This document shows, in pieces, positions 41,531 through 51,438 of a stretch of 64,000 nt of DNA. Made by a program: the position numbers and the translations under genes. The notes below the pieces were generated by a model. It was not told the DNA's origin, did no database searches, and worked only from the letters and a program-made list of their open reading frames with translations. This DNA is from Halobacillus sp. Marseille-Q1614 (GTDB lineage Bacteria; Bacillota; Bacilli; Bacillales; Halobacillaceae). Position 1 is the stretch's first letter, and each line of letters begins with the position of its first letter. The stretch lies in the NCBI RefSeq assembly GCF_902809865.1, contig NZ_CADDWH010000001.1:434001-498000 (forward strand), written 5' to 3'.

Positions 41531-41568
41531 GGGCAAGTAGTTACCCCCAAATTACTTGCCCTTTTTTA
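41531..41568 (+). terminator. Terminator of the small coiled-coil gene
   Basis: GGGCAAGTAGTT / AATTACTTGCCC hairpin followed by TTTTTT. Confidence 0.9.
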
Positions 41569-41688
41569 TTAGCAAAGTCCTGATCCTGCATTCCTGTTTT
41601 GTTGTCAGTATGCTTCTCTTAATGTTATTATTAGGATTGGATTATACTATTCAACCGAAGTTTTGGAATTTGAAGAGGAGCGGTTGCA

Positions 41689-44196
41689 ATGCTTGGAACC
41701 TTAAAGAAAATTTTTGGTGGAGAGAATCGCCAGCTTAAAAGTTTAGAGAAGTTAGCAGAAAAAGTAGAAGAACTAGAACCTGATATAGAGAAGCTCCCAG
41801 ATGACGGGCTTCGCCAAAAAACGGAAGAATTTAAATCACGTTATGAAAAGGGAGAATCACTGGATGATCTCCTCGCAGAAGCTTACGCCGTAGTAAGGGA
41901 AGCTTCTAAGCGCGTGTTAAACATGCGTCCTTTTAAAGTGCAGATACTTGGAGCAATCGCGCTTCACGAAGGTAACATCGCCGAGATGAAAACAGGTGAA
42001 GGTAAAACATTAGCCTCTACTATGCCGGCTTATTTAAATGCGCTCACTGGTAAAGGCGTTCATATTATTACTGTGAACGATTATCTTGCCAGCCGTGATG
42101 CTACGGAAATGGGCAAATTATTCGAGTTCCTAGGACTGACTGTTGGACTGAACTTAAATGGTATGTCGAAGGATGAAAAGCGTGAGGCTTATAAGGCCGA
42201 TATCACCTATGGTACTAACAATGAGTTTGGTTTCGACTATTTAAGAGATAATATGGTGTTGTATAAAGAACAGATGGTACAACGTCCACTTCATTATGCC
42301 ATCATTGATGAAGTAGACTCCATTTTAATTGATGAAGCACGTACTCCACTGATCATTTCCGGATCAGCTTCTAAATCAGCAGACTTATATCAAGCAGCGA
42401 ATTCTTTTGTCCGTCTGCTGGAGCGTGACGATGAATACACCTATGATGAAAAAACGAAAAACGTTCAACTTACAGAAGAAGGGATCAACAAGGCAGAGAA
42501 GTTCTTTAAAATTGAGAACCTGTTTGATCTTTCAAATGTAACGCTGATTCACCACATCAATCAGGCCTTAAAGGCCCATACAACCATGCAGCGTGATACG
42601 GATTATGTAGTGGAAGAAGGAGAAGTCGTTATCGTTGACCAGTTCACTGGACGTCTCATGAAAGGACGCCGGTACAGCGACGGCCTTCACCAGGCAATTG
42701 AAGCAAAAGAAGGATTGCCGATTCAAAATGAAAGCATGACGCTTGCTTCCATTACGTTCCAGAACCTCTTCCGTATGTATGAAAAGCTGTCAGGTATGAC
42801 GGGTACAGCTAAAACGGAGGAAGAAGAATTCTTAAATATTTACAACATGCGCGTTATTTCCATTCCTACGAATAAAGATGTTATTCGCGATGATAAACCG
42901 GACCTTGTGTATAAAACAATGGATGGGAAGTTTCGAGCGGTAGTGGAAGATATTAAAGAACGATACGAAAATGGACAGCCGGTCCTTGTCGGTACCGTAG
43001 CCGTTGAGACTTCGGAGATTATCTCCCGTTATTTAACGAAAGCCAAAGTGCCGCATAACGTACTAAACGCGAAAAACCACTTCCGCGAAGCGGAAATTAT
43101 TGAAAAAGCAGGTCAAAAAGGTGCGGTTACAATCGCTACAAACATGGCCGGGCGTGGTACGGATATCAAGCTTGGCGAAGGCGTAAGAGAACTTGGCGGC
43201 TTGGCGGTTATCGGTACAGAGCGTCACGAATCCCGTCGTATTGATAATCAGCTCCGCGGGCGTTCAGGACGTCAGGGTGACCCGGGAATGTCCCAATTCT
43301 ACCTGGCGACAGATGATGAACTTATGCGCCGCTTTGCTTCAGATAATATGCGCAATATGATGGAACGTTTAGGCATGGATGACTCTCAGCCGATCGAAAG
43401 TAAAATGATCTCTCGTGCGGTAGAGTCTGCTCAAAAACGGGTAGAAGGTAATAACTTTGATGCTCGTAAGACGGTACTGTCTTATGATGATGTCTTACGT
43501 CAGCAGCGTGAAGTCATTTACAAGCAGCGTTATGAAGTGCTGGATTCTGATAACCTGCGCGAAATCGTTGAACAGATGATTGAACGCACGGTAAGCCAGA
43601 CGGTTCAAGCTCACACAACTGAAGAACTGGATGAGGATTGGAACTTAGAAGCCATTGTGGATTATGTTAAAGCCAACTTGCTAGAAGAAGGCGATGTATC
43701 CGTTGAGGATCTTAAAGGAAAAGATCCAGAAGAAATGGAAGAACTGATCTTACAGAAGATCAAAGAGCGCTATGATGAAAAAGAAGCGGAGCTTTCAGAA
43801 GAGCAAATGCGTGAGTTTGAAAAAGTTATTCTGCTTCGAACCGTTGACCAGAAATGGATGGACCATATTGACCAAATGGATCAGTTGCGACAGGGTATCC
43901 ATCTGCGTGCTTATGGCCAGAACGATCCATTACGTGAGTATAATTTTGAAGGCTTTAATATGTTTGAGAAAATGGTAGGTTCTATTGATGAGGAAGTTGC
44001 TAAATATGTGATGAAGGCCCAAATCCGCAACAACCTGCAGCGTCAGGAAGTAGCCAAAGGGGCAACCGCAGTTTCTGGAAGCCAGGAAAGCAAGCAGCCA
44101 AAGAAAAAGTCACCTTACGTGAAAAAAGATACAGTCGGCCGCAACGATCCGTGCCCTTGCGGAAGCGGGAAAAAATATAAAAATTGTCATGGTTAA
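41689..44196 (+). CDS. secA: Preprotein translocase ATPase SecA
   Basis: The 835-residue motor of the Sec pathway; it pushes secreted proteins through SecYEG. Walker [20 protein letters not shown] near residue 100, [12 protein letters not shown], Walker [19 protein letters not shown] near 207, [13 protein letters not shown] near 367, helicase motif [15 protein letters not shown] near 485 and [12 protein letters not shown] near 520. The C-terminal zinc/SecB-type tail [18 protein letters not shown] is complete. GAGGAGCGG precedes the ATG. Full length and typical for Firmicutes. Confidence 0.97.
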   Translation: MLGTLKKIFGGENRQLKSLEKLAEKVEELEPDIEKLPDDGLRQKTEEFKSRYEKGESLDDLLAEAYAVVREASKRVLNMRPFKVQILGAIALHEGNIAEMKTGEGKTLASTMPAYLNALTGKGVHIITVNDYLASRDATEMGKLFEFLGLTVGLNLNGMSKDEKREAYKADITYGTNNEFGFDYLRDNMVLYKEQMVQRPLHYAIIDEVDSILIDEARTPLIISGSASKSADLYQAANSFVRLLERDDEYTYDEKTKNVQLTEEGINKAEKFFKIENLFDLSNVTLIHHINQALKAHTTMQRDTDYVVEEGEVVIVDQFTGRLMKGRRYSDGLHQAIEAKEGLPIQNESMTLASITFQNLFRMYEKLSGMTGTAKTEEEEFLNIYNMRVISIPTNKDVIRDDKPDLVYKTMDGKFRAVVEDIKERYENGQPVLVGTVAVETSEIISRYLTKAKVPHNVLNAKNHFREAEIIEKAGQKGAVTIATNMAGRGTDIKLGEGVRELGGLAVIGTERHESRRIDNQLRGRSGRQGDPGMSQFYLATDDELMRRFASDNMRNMMERLGMDDSQPIESKMISRAVESAQKRVEGNNFDARKTVLSYDDVLRQQREVIYKQRYEVLDSDNLREIVEQMIERTVSQTVQAHTTEELDEDWNLEAIVDYVKANLLEEGDVSVEDLKGKDPEEMEELILQKIKERYDEKEAELSEEQMREFEKVILLRTVDQKWMDHIDQMDQLRQGIHLRAYGQNDPLREYNFEGFNMFEKMVGSIDEEVAKYVMKAQIRNNLQRQEVAKGATAVSGSQESKQPKKKSPYVKKDTVGRNDPCPCGSGKKYKNCHG

Positions 44197-44269
44197 GAAA
44201 GGGAAGAGGCACTCTCAAATAGAGTGTCTTCCCTTATGTTTTTAGAAGAATAATAGGAGTGAGTGGATA

Positions 44270-45371
44270 ATGGATATGGCAGAAATTCGCCACGAATTAG
44301 ATAATACAGCTAAACAATTAGCGGACTTCAGGGGGTCTCTTTGACGTCGAACAAAAGAAAACCCGAATTGCCGAGTTAGAAGAGGAAATGACTGAGCCCG
44401 GATTCTGGGATAAGCAGGAGACAGCACAAAAGGTCATCAATGAACTCAATGGCCTTAAGTATCTTGTCAATACTCTTGAAGGGCATGAAGAAAATCACGA
44501 AAACCTCGAAGTTTCTTATGAACTCGTTAAGGAAGAGGATGACGAAGATCTTCTTGCGGAGCTTGTAGAAGAAATCCATCAGCTTGTTGAGAAACTCGGT
44601 GAGTTTGAATTATCCCTGTTACTAAGTGAGCCATACGATAAAAACAATGCGATTCTTGAACTGCACCCAGGGGCAGGTGGAACAGAATCACAAGACTGGG
44701 CGAGCATGCTTCTTCGTATGTATACGCGCTGGGCAGAGAAACGTGGATTTTCTGTTGAAACGCTCGATTATCTCCCTGGTGAAGAAGCCGGCGTTAAAAG
44801 TGTAACCCTTTTGATCAAAGGGCATAATGCCTACGGCTATCTTAAGGCTGAAAAAGGAGTTCACCGTCTCGTTAGGATTTCTCCGTTTGATTCTTCGGGG
44901 CGCCGCCACACTTCTTTTGTGTCTTGTGAAGTAATGCCGGAATTTAATGACGAAGTTGAAATAGATGTTCGCACAGAAGATTTGAAGATCGATACGTATC
45001 GATCAAGCGGTGCCGGAGGTCAGCACGTCAACACGACAGATTCCGCCGTGCGGATTACTCACGTCCCGACGAATACGATCGTTACCTGTCAGTCTGAGCG
45101 TTCTCAAATTAAGAACCGTGAGCAGGCAATGAAGATGTTAAAATCTAAGCTTTATCAGCTGGAGATCGAACGCCAGCAGGCGGAACTTGATGATATCCGC
45201 GGCGAACAGAAGGAGATTGGCTGGGGAAGCCAAATCCGCTCTTATGTTTTCCACCCTTATTCCATGGTGAAAGATCACCGCACCAATGTGGAAAACGGTA
45301 ATACCCAAGCCGTCATGGACGGTGAACTTGAGAAATTCATTAACGCTTATCTGCGCTCACAGATGGACTAG
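44270..45371 (+). CDS. prfB: Peptide chain release factor 2 (programmed +1 frameshift)
   Basis: Ends translation at UGA and UAA. The gene is complete only if ribosomes shift +1 at CTT TGA C (stop at 44342-44344): codons 1-24 run from ATG 44270 ([20 protein letters not shown]), an internal Shine-Dalgarno-like AGGGGG stands 3 bases before CTT, and reading resumes at GAC 44343 ([15 protein letters not shown]). Later motifs: stop-codon recognition SPFDSSG, and GGQ in [20 protein letters not shown] precedes the ATG. This is the autoregulated arrangement of most bacteria: low RF2 favours the shift. About 366 residues. Confidence 0.97.
44330..44345 (+). promoter_or_regulatory. prfB programmed frameshift site
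   Basis: AGGGGG, TCT, CTT TGA C: internal SD, slippery leucine codon and UGA in the standard spacing. Confidence 0.96.
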
Positions 45372-45407
45372 GCTTCAAATGATAAACCAAACCCCTTAAA
45401 AAACTAG

Positions 45408-45442
45408 AAATCCCTTAGAGAAATCTCTGAGGGATTTTTTTC
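45408..45442 (+). terminator. Terminator of secA-prfB
   Basis: AAATCCCTTAGAGA / TCTCTGAGGGATTT hairpin plus T-run. Confidence 0.92.
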
Positions 45443-45567
45443 TTTTGAATAAAAAGAAAAACTTAAATCACTGCCACTTTTCTATGGAAGGAAGTGATTT
45501 CTGTTTATTCTTTATCTTTTTTGCTATTCTAAATATAAAGTAGAGTAAGAAAGGCAGGTTTGCAAAG

Positions 45568-46446
45568 ATGACAGTAAAAAAAGCAATTATTCCCGCAGCT
45601 GGACTGGGCACTCGTTTTCTTCCAGCCACCAAAGCAATGCCTAAAGAAATGCTTCCAATCGTTGATAAGCCGACCATTCAATATATTGTTGAGGAAGCTA
45701 TAGCTTCTGGAATTGAAGATATTATCATTGTGACCGGTAAAGGGAAACGGGCCATTGAAGATCATTTTGACCATTCCTTTGAACTTGAAGATAACTTATA
45801 CAAAAAAGAAAAGTTTGATTTATTGGAAAAGGTAAAGCAGCCAGGTGCTGTAGATATTCACTACATCCGCCAGAAGGAACCAAAGGGGCTGGGGCATGCG
45901 GTCTGGTGTGCAAGAAAGTTTATTGGGGATGAACCTTTTGCCGTTTTACTCGGAGATGACATTGTGGAGGCAGACAAACCTTGTTTAAAACAGCTGATCG
46001 AGCAGTATGAAGAAACAGGGTCATCTATTATAGGGATTAAACAAGTACCTGAAGAAGATACGTCTCGCTATGGAATTATTGCACCGTCCAATCAAGAGGA
46101 CCGGCGCTATCAAGTGGAATATTTTGTGGAAAAACCAAAGCAGGGCGAAGCTCCTTCTAATTTAGCGATCATCGGCCGTTACGTTCTGACACCTGAAATT
46201 ATGGATTTGCTTGATAATCAGAAGGCCGGTGCGGGGAATGAAATTCAGCTTACTGACGCTATTGAACGATTGAATAAGACGAAGCCAGTCTATGGATATG
46301 AGTTTGAAGGTGACCGTTATGATGTTGGCGATCAGCTAGGTTTCATTGAAACGACTTTATCTATGTCTTTAAAACGGGATGATCTAAAAGATGACGTTCA
46401 GAAGCTTATACAAAAGCTTGCTTCCGGAAATACTACACCAAAATAA
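45568..46446 (+). CDS. gtaB: UTP-glucose-1-phosphate uridylyltransferase
   Basis: Makes UDP-glucose from glucose-1-phosphate and UTP (292 residues). It works after PgcA, encoded at the window start, to supply glycolipid anchors and polymer glycosylation. The signature [20 protein letters not shown] is at residues 9-28, followed by [28 protein letters not shown] and [20 protein letters not shown] complete the pyrophosphorylase domain. In B. subtilis gtaB lies in another locus; here it stands between prfB and the yvjA-like gene. No terminator is obvious behind it. Confidence 0.94.
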   Translation: MTVKKAIIPAAGLGTRFLPATKAMPKEMLPIVDKPTIQYIVEEAIASGIEDIIIVTGKGKRAIEDHFDHSFELEDNLYKKEKFDLLEKVKQPGAVDIHYIRQKEPKGLGHAVWCARKFIGDEPFAVLLGDDIVEADKPCLKQLIEQYEETGSSIIGIKQVPEEDTSRYGIIAPSNQEDRRYQVEYFVEKPKQGEAPSNLAIIGRYVLTPEIMDLLDNQKAGAGNEIQLTDAIERLNKTKPVYGYEFEGDRYDVGDQLGFIETTLSMSLKRDDLKDDVQKLIQKLASGNTTPK

Positions 46447-46586
46447 CAACCATCCTTTAATGGAGTAATGCGTTATCATGCTCTCGTTTACATGTCTAAC
46501 CCCGAGTGGTATACTCCTAGCGGTAGTTTTAACGGATGAGAGGAGTCACTCGTATGATGATGACCAAAAAATATAGGAGGGAACCA

Positions 46587-47426
46587 ATGCCTCTGCTAGT
46601 GCGGCATGCTATTGAATATGGACTTGTTATTTTAGGTTCATTCTTTGTTGCGCTGGCTTTTAATGTTTTCTTATTGCCCAATAATATTGCGTCCGGCGGC
46701 GTAGCTGGGATCAGTACTATTACGAAAGGTATCTTCGACTGGGAGCCAGGGATCGTCCAGTGGGTGCTTAATGTACCTCTTTTTATAACAGGAGTCATTA
46801 TATTAGGAAAAAATTTCGGAGTGAAATCATTTGTCGGGACGATGGTGCTGCCTCTTTTTGTATTACTAACGAGCAATCTTGCGCCAGCAACGCCTGATCC
46901 TTTGCTTGGAGCTATTTTTGGAGGAATGGGGGTAGGTCTTGGTCTTGGAATCGTGTTTAGAGGCCGGGCATCTACAGGTGGAATTGACTTAGCGGCACAG
47001 GTTTTACATAAGTTTACTCATTTACCGCTTGGAGTCAGTGTTGCTCTCTTTGATGGATTGATTGTTTTAACGTCAGCCCTTGTCTTTTCGCTTGAAGAAG
47101 GCCTTTACGCGTTAATTGGTTTATTTGCTACAAGCCGAACCATTGATTTTGTTCAAGTCGGATTAAATACATCGAAAAACGTAATGATTATTACGGAAAA
47201 CTTGGAAGAGACACGCCTTAAAATTTTAAATGAAATAGACCGGGGAGTTACTGTACTTCAAGGTTCCGGCGGGTATACCGATGAGCAGCGAAAAGTGATT
47301 ATGTGTGTGGTACAGCAGAATGAATTCATCAAATTGACACAAACTGTTAAAAGGATTGACCCGGGTGCTTTTGTAGTCGCTATGAACGCGACAGAGGTAC
47401 TCGGCGAGGGTTTTAAAATGCCGTAA
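46587..47426 (+). CDS. YitT-family membrane protein (YvjA-like)
   Basis: About 279 residues, with five or six membrane helices in the N-terminal part (DUF161/YitT) and a cytoplasmic C-terminal DUF2179 domain (GVTVLQGSGGYTDEQRKVIM, from about residue 210). Typical stretches are FNVFLLPNNIASGGVAGIST and FRGRASTGGIDLAA. Function unknown; some members affect spore or stress traits. The frame is open to ATG 46536 and 46554, but ATAGGAGGG lies 5 bases before ATG 46587, which I prefer; ATG 46554 with GAGAGGAG upstream is also possible. Its position before cccB-ftsEX matches yvjA of B. subtilis. Confidence 0.85.
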   Translation: MPLLVRHAIEYGLVILGSFFVALAFNVFLLPNNIASGGVAGISTITKGIFDWEPGIVQWVLNVPLFITGVIILGKNFGVKSFVGTMVLPLFVLLTSNLAPATPDPLLGAIFGGMGVGLGLGIVFRGRASTGGIDLAAQVLHKFTHLPLGVSVALFDGLIVLTSALVFSLEEGLYALIGLFATSRTIDFVQVGLNTSKNVMIITENLEETRLKILNEIDRGVTVLQGSGGYTDEQRKVIMCVVQQNEFIKLTQTVKRIDPGAFVVAMNATEVLGEGFKMP

Positions 47427-47486
47427 TTAGGTTATACTAATTACATCCAATTTTTAAAAATGATGGTATAGTGAGGTGCAACTGAA

Positions 47487-47846
47487 ATGAAAAAGTGGCT
47501 ATTGACTCTCCTATTTGGAGGCACACTTGTCCTCAGCGCTTGTGGAGGCGGCGGTGATGAAGGTGCCGAAGAATCTGATGGCGGCGGTGATACCGGCGGA
47601 GAAGAAACGACAAGTGAAGAAGTAGATGTAGCAGCTGCAGAGCAGGTATATGAGCAGAACTGTGCGAGCTGTCACGGCGGTGACATGGAAGGTAATGTAG
47701 GCCCGGCTCTTACAGACGTAGGTTCTAACTATTCTCCTGAAGAAATTTCTCAAATTATTCAGGAAGGGAAAGGTTCCATGCCTGCTCAAAATGTTCAGCC
47801 GGAAGAAGCTGACAATGTAGCAAAATGGCTGACTTCCATGGAATAA
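47487..47846 (+). CDS. cccB: Cytochrome c-551 lipoprotein
   Basis: A 119-residue membrane-anchored cytochrome c. The signal peptide KKWLLTLLFGGTLVLSACGG has the lipobox LSAC, so it is lipid-anchored. A glycine- and glutamate-rich linker follows (about residues 22-50), then a class I heme domain: heme site CASCH near residue 60 and the distal methionine in GKGSMPAQNV near 95. It carries electrons outside the membrane. The acidic linker fits a halotolerant organism. A terminator follows, so it is a single-gene unit before ftsEX. Confidence 0.93.
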   Translation: MKKWLLTLLFGGTLVLSACGGGGDEGAEESDGGGDTGGEETTSEEVDVAAAEQVYEQNCASCHGGDMEGNVGPALTDVGSNYSPEEISQIIQEGKGSMPAQNVQPEEADNVAKWLTSME

Positions 47847-47860
47847 CAATTTATACTTAA

Positions 47861-47890
47861 AAAATCCGGTGAATTTCACCGGGTTTTTTG
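47861..47890 (+). terminator. Terminator of cccB
   Basis: AAAATCCGGTGA / TCACCGGGTTTT hairpin plus T-run. Confidence 0.9.
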
Positions 47891-48149
47891 TTTGCTGAGG
47901 ACTTTTTAACTATTTTTTGGGGGAAGTTGTATACTCTATTCTTTAATTTTTACAAGCCATTAATAGAAAATCTTCAGTTTTTCTATCAGTAAAAATGAGT
48001 GTTTCACCCTGTTAATTATGCCATTTCAAGAGTTTTGAATGTGAAATTACCAGGAAGGAATATATCGATATTTGTCGAATGTTATGTAAATATTGAAAAG
48101 TTTGAAACAAAAATGTAATATATTTTTGTCTTAAAAACTCGAAATCCAA

Positions 48150-48158
48150 TGTTATAAT
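48150..48158 (+). promoter_or_regulatory. Extended -10 promoter of ftsEX
   Basis: TGTTATAAT, with TTAAAA about 15 bases upstream as a weak -35. The 360-base leader region between the cccB terminator and ftsE is AT-rich and shows no other gene. Confidence 0.5.
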
Positions 48159-48251
48159 GTACGAGGACTTGAGTGACGAGAAAGTCAATAACTAAAGTAA
48201 AGTTTTTACAACATAGATGATAAACAGCAAAGGAGTATGGGTGATTACTAT

Positions 48252-48938
48252 ATGATTGAGATGAAGGGTGTGTACAAGACTTACCCTAATGGTGTCACTG
48301 CGTTAAACGGGATCGATGTACATATAGCGAAAGGCGAGTTTGTATATGTAGTTGGACCTAGTGGGGCCGGTAAGTCAACTTTTACGAGACTGATGTTCAG
48401 GGAAGAAAGACCTTCAAAGGGTACAGTAAAGATAAATGATTATAATCTATCAACAATAAAAGAACGCAAGGTTCCAAAATTCCGTCGTGACATTGGAGTA
48501 GTCTATCAGGACTTTCGTTTACTTCCAAGATTAACAGTTTATGAAAACGTCGCATTTGCTTTAGAGGTTATCGAAGAATCTCCTAACCAAATTCGACGTC
48601 GAGTTATGGATGTACTAGATCAGGTGCGTTTAAAAAATAAGGCGCGCTTTATTCCCGATGAGCTGTCGGGAGGAGAACAGCAGAGAGTATCAATTGCCAG
48701 GGCGATTGCCAATCGGCCAAAGCTGTTAATCGCTGATGAGCCAACAGGTAACTTGGATCCGGATACGTCGTGGGAAATTATGCACATCTTGGAAGAAATT
48801 AATTCAAAAGGTACTACAGTACTTATGGCTACCCACAGCCAGGAGATAGTAAACACGATCAGAAGACGCGTTATTGCGATCGAAGATGGACAGATCGTGC
48901 GTGATGAAGCACGGGGGGAATATGGCTATGAAATTTAG
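48252..48938 (+). CDS. ftsE: Cell division ABC ATPase FtsE
   Basis: ATPase of the FtsEX complex, which activates a peptidoglycan hydrolase across the membrane. The homologous start is MIEMKGVYKTYPNGVTALNG at ATG 48252, as in B. subtilis, giving 228 residues; ATG 48237 is also in frame, but AAAGGAG abuts it with only one base between. Walker A GPSGAGKSTFTRL near residue 36, signature LSGGEQQRVSIARAI near 140, Walker B LLIADEPTGNLDPDTSWEI near 160. It overlaps ftsX. Confidence 0.93.
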   Translation: MIEMKGVYKTYPNGVTALNGIDVHIAKGEFVYVVGPSGAGKSTFTRLMFREERPSKGTVKINDYNLSTIKERKVPKFRRDIGVVYQDFRLLPRLTVYENVAFALEVIEESPNQIRRRVMDVLDQVRLKNKARFIPDELSGGEQQRVSIARAIANRPKLLIADEPTGNLDPDTSWEIMHILEEINSKGTTVLMATHSQEIVNTIRRRVIAIEDGQIVRDEARGEYGYEI

Positions 48939-49821
48939 AACCCTTGGCAGACATACGCGTGAAGGTGCAAAAAGTGTTTGGCGAAACGGTTGGATGACGA
49001 TATCCGCCATTGGTGCTGTTACGACTACTCTGTTACTGGTCGGAGTTTTTCTGGCCGTCATGCTCAATTTAAATGAATTTGCAAGCAACGTTGAACAAGA
49101 CGTAGAGGTAAAAGTGCTTGTAGATGTTACAGCTAATGAGGAACAAATCAATAACCTTGAAAATGAATTAAGCGATATTCCTCAAGTAAATGAATTAAAT
49201 TATTCATCCAAAGAGGAAGAGCTGGATCAGCTTGTAGAAAGCCTCGGGGACCAGGGGAAAGCTTTTGAATTGTTTGAGCAGAGCAATCCGCTTAACGACG
49301 CTTTCGTTATTAAACCTGAAGAACCTGTAGATGCTATTGAGATTGCAGATAAAGCTCAATCCATGGAACACGTGGATGAAGTGGATTATGGTGAAGAAAT
49401 TGTTCAGCGCTTATTCCAATTTAACGAATACGCAAGGTACATTGGACTGGCTCTTATAGTAGGACTAGTCTTTACAGCTATCTTTTTAATCTCTAACACT
49501 ATCAAGATTACAATTATTGCCCGGAGAAAAGAGATTGAAATTATGAAGCTGGTAGGAGCAACCAATTCCTTTATACGCTGGCCGTTCTTTATTGAAGGAA
49601 TGATTTTGGGAGTTCTAGGAGCGCTTATCCCTATAACGGCAATTATAGGCGGTTATTACTACTTGTATTATAACCTGCAGGACCGCATCAGCTTTAACTT
49701 TATTCAATTGCTTCCATTCAATCCATTTGCCTTCCAGCTGGCAGGCATTGTCTTAGTTATCGGGGCGTTCATCGGCGTTTGGGGAAGCGTCATGAGTGTA
49801 CGTAAGTTCTTGAAAGTTTAA
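48928..49821 (+). CDS. ftsX: Cell division membrane protein FtsX
   Basis: Membrane partner of FtsE, 297 residues. A first helix (about residues 22-45), an extracellular loop (about 46-165) that should contact the hydrolase, and three C-terminal helices. ISNTIKITIIARRKEIEIMK and LVGATNSFIRWPFFIEGM are highly typical, as is the end GVWGSVMSVRKFLKV. GGGGGGAA lies 8 bases before ATG 48928 and 2 before ATG 48922, so the former is preferred. It overlaps the ftsE stop by 11 bases. A secreted M23 hydrolase follows after 29 bases. Confidence 0.93.
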   Translation: MKFRTLGRHTREGAKSVWRNGWMTISAIGAVTTTLLLVGVFLAVMLNLNEFASNVEQDVEVKVLVDVTANEEQINNLENELSDIPQVNELNYSSKEEELDQLVESLGDQGKAFELFEQSNPLNDAFVIKPEEPVDAIEIADKAQSMEHVDEVDYGEEIVQRLFQFNEYARYIGLALIVGLVFTAIFLISNTIKITIIARRKEIEIMKLVGATNSFIRWPFFIEGMILGVLGALIPITAIIGGYYYLYYNLQDRISFNFIQLLPFNPFAFQLAGIVLVIGAFIGVWGSVMSVRKFLKV

Positions 49822-49850
49822 GAGAGGAAACAGGGGAGGAAGAAAACCAG

Positions 49851-51197
49851 ATGAGGAAGTTTTACACTGTATCACTTACTACATTATTAGTAGCCGGTTC
49901 GCTTCTTACACCTTTTCAAGTGGAAGCAAACGGTGATCTTGATGAGGTAAGAAAAGAGTTACGTGAATTAGAAGAAGAAAAAGGAAATGTCGGAGATAAA
50001 AAAAGTAAGATCTCTGAAGATAAAAGTAAAACCGAAGAAGAGATAGCTCAAAACGAAGCAGAGCAGGAAAAAACTGAGAAGCAGATGGAGAAGATCGATA
50101 AGCAGCTAAGTGAAACTCAGGAAAAGCTTCGTCAAAAAGAAACGGAAATTAAAGAAACTGAAGAACAAATCACTCAGTTGAAAAAGGAAATTGAAGAATT
50201 ACAAAAAAGAATTAAAGAGCGTGAAGAGCTCCTGACTGAACGCCTGCGTGCCCTGCAAAAGAGCGGCGGGGACGTTCAGTATCTAGAAGTTCTTATGGGA
50301 GCACAGAGCTTTGGAGACTTCCTCGACCGCGCTTCGGCTGTAACGACAATCATGGATCAAGATAAAAACATTATGGACACGCATATGAAAGAAAAACAGC
50401 TTCTTGAAGAGAAACAAATAGAAGTAAAGCAGAAGAAAGAGGATCTAGTCAGTCAAAAAGCTGATCTTGAAGAAATTAAGGCCGATTTAGATAAGCAAAT
50501 GGCAGAAAAAGAAAAATTAATGGAAGAGCTTGAAGTTCAGGAGAAAGAGCTTCATGATCATAAGATGGATTTAGAAGAAGAAGAGTCCCTGCTTAAAAGC
50601 CAGGAAGCAGCTATTCAATCCGCCATGAAAAATGCTGAAAATGAAGAATCAGAAATTCAGGCTGAAATAGAACGGCAGGCAGAGCTGGAACGACAAAGAG
50701 AAGCAGAGCGTAAGAAGCAAGAAGCAGCTAAGAGCTCAAGTTCTAGCAGTTCTTCCAGTGCATCACCTGCCCCGGCACCTAAACCGGCAGCATTAAGCTC
50801 CGGCGACAAGTTTATCCGCCCGGCAGCCGGTCCTATAACTTCTGAAATGGGAGCGCGCTGGGGAAGTAATCATGCGGGGATGGATATTGGAGGCAACGGG
50901 ACCCCAATTAAAGCAGCGGCTTCCGGTGAAGTTCTGCGTTCGTATTATTCTTCTTCCTATGGTAATGTTGTGTATTTGACACACTATATCGATGGAAAAG
51001 TTTATACAACCGTATATGCCCACATGCAAAACCGTCAAGTCAGCTCTGGAGATACAGTTTCTCAAGGCCAGCAGCTTGGTCTAATGGGGAACACGGGACA
51101 GTCAACCGGGCCGCACCTTCACTTTGAACTGCATGAAGGGGCGTGGAACGCTTCAAAGAGTAATGCAGTAAACCCTAGAAATTACATTAACTTTTAA
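49851..51197 (+). CDS. Secreted coiled-coil M23 peptidoglycan endopeptidase, probable FtsEX partner
   Basis: A 448-residue secreted protein. Signal peptide (about 1-26, ends QVEA). Residues about 30-290 form long coiled coils with a middle segment LEVLMGAQSFGDFLDRASAV, the signature of the CwlO/PcsB-type FtsX-binding coiled-coil domain. A serine- and proline-rich linker (about 295-318) leads to an M23 (LytM) domain: SNHAGMDIGG (metal His and Asp) near residue 343 and GPHLHFELHEG near 425, both with the zinc ligands. In B. subtilis FtsEX acts on CwlO, which has an NlpC/P60 domain; here the catalytic part is M23, as in EnvC-like proteins, but active. It lies directly behind ftsEX, so joint action is likely. 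Confidence 0.87.
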   Translation: MRKFYTVSLTTLLVAGSLLTPFQVEANGDLDEVRKELRELEEEKGNVGDKKSKISEDKSKTEEEIAQNEAEQEKTEKQMEKIDKQLSETQEKLRQKETEIKETEEQITQLKKEIEELQKRIKEREELLTERLRALQKSGGDVQYLEVLMGAQSFGDFLDRASAVTTIMDQDKNIMDTHMKEKQLLEEKQIEVKQKKEDLVSQKADLEEIKADLDKQMAEKEKLMEELEVQEKELHDHKMDLEEEESLLKSQEAAIQSAMKNAENEESEIQAEIERQAELERQREAERKKQEAAKSSSSSSSSSASPAPAPKPAALSSGDKFIRPAAGPITSEMGARWGSNHAGMDIGGNGTPIKAAASGEVLRSYYSSSYGNVVYLTHYIDGKVYTTVYAHMQNRQVSSGDTVSQGQQLGLMGNTGQSTGPHLHFELHEGAWNASKSNAVNPRNYINF

Positions 51198-51275
51198 TAA
51201 CAAGGCTTGAAGAATGAGGCTGAAGGGAAAGGGAGTGGCTTTCTCTCTATTCATCAAGTTAACAGAGCCAATATT

Positions 51276-51312
51276 AAAAACAGCTGGTCATAAATGACCA
51301 GCTGTTTTTTTA
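51276..51312 (+). terminator. Terminator of the ftsEX-hydrolase operon
   Basis: AAAAACAGCTGGTCA / TGACCAGCTGTTTTT hairpin plus T residues. Confidence 0.92.
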
Positions 51313-51330
51313 GATACTTCACAATAAAAG

Positions 51331-51396
51331 GAAGATGTTCTGCGAGACTCCTGGCTAGCTAAAAAACGGGCACAGGCTAATTCCCGCACATTTCAA
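51331..51396. repeat. Degenerate dispersed intergenic repeat (copy 3)
   Basis: TTCTGCGAGACTCCTGGCTA then AAAAAACGGGCACAGG and TTCCCGCACA. The GCGAGACTCCTGC core is nearly intact. It lies between two terminators. Confidence 0.6.
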
Positions 51397-51397
51397 G

Positions 51398-51433
51398 AAA
51401 AAAGGACTCAGCATAACAAGCTGAGTCCTTTTC
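51398..51433 (-). terminator. Terminator of the glutamine-rich gene
   Basis: AAAAGGACTCAGC / GCTGAGTCCTTTT hairpin with T-run on the minus strand. Confidence 0.88.
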
Positions 51434-51438
51434 ATATA

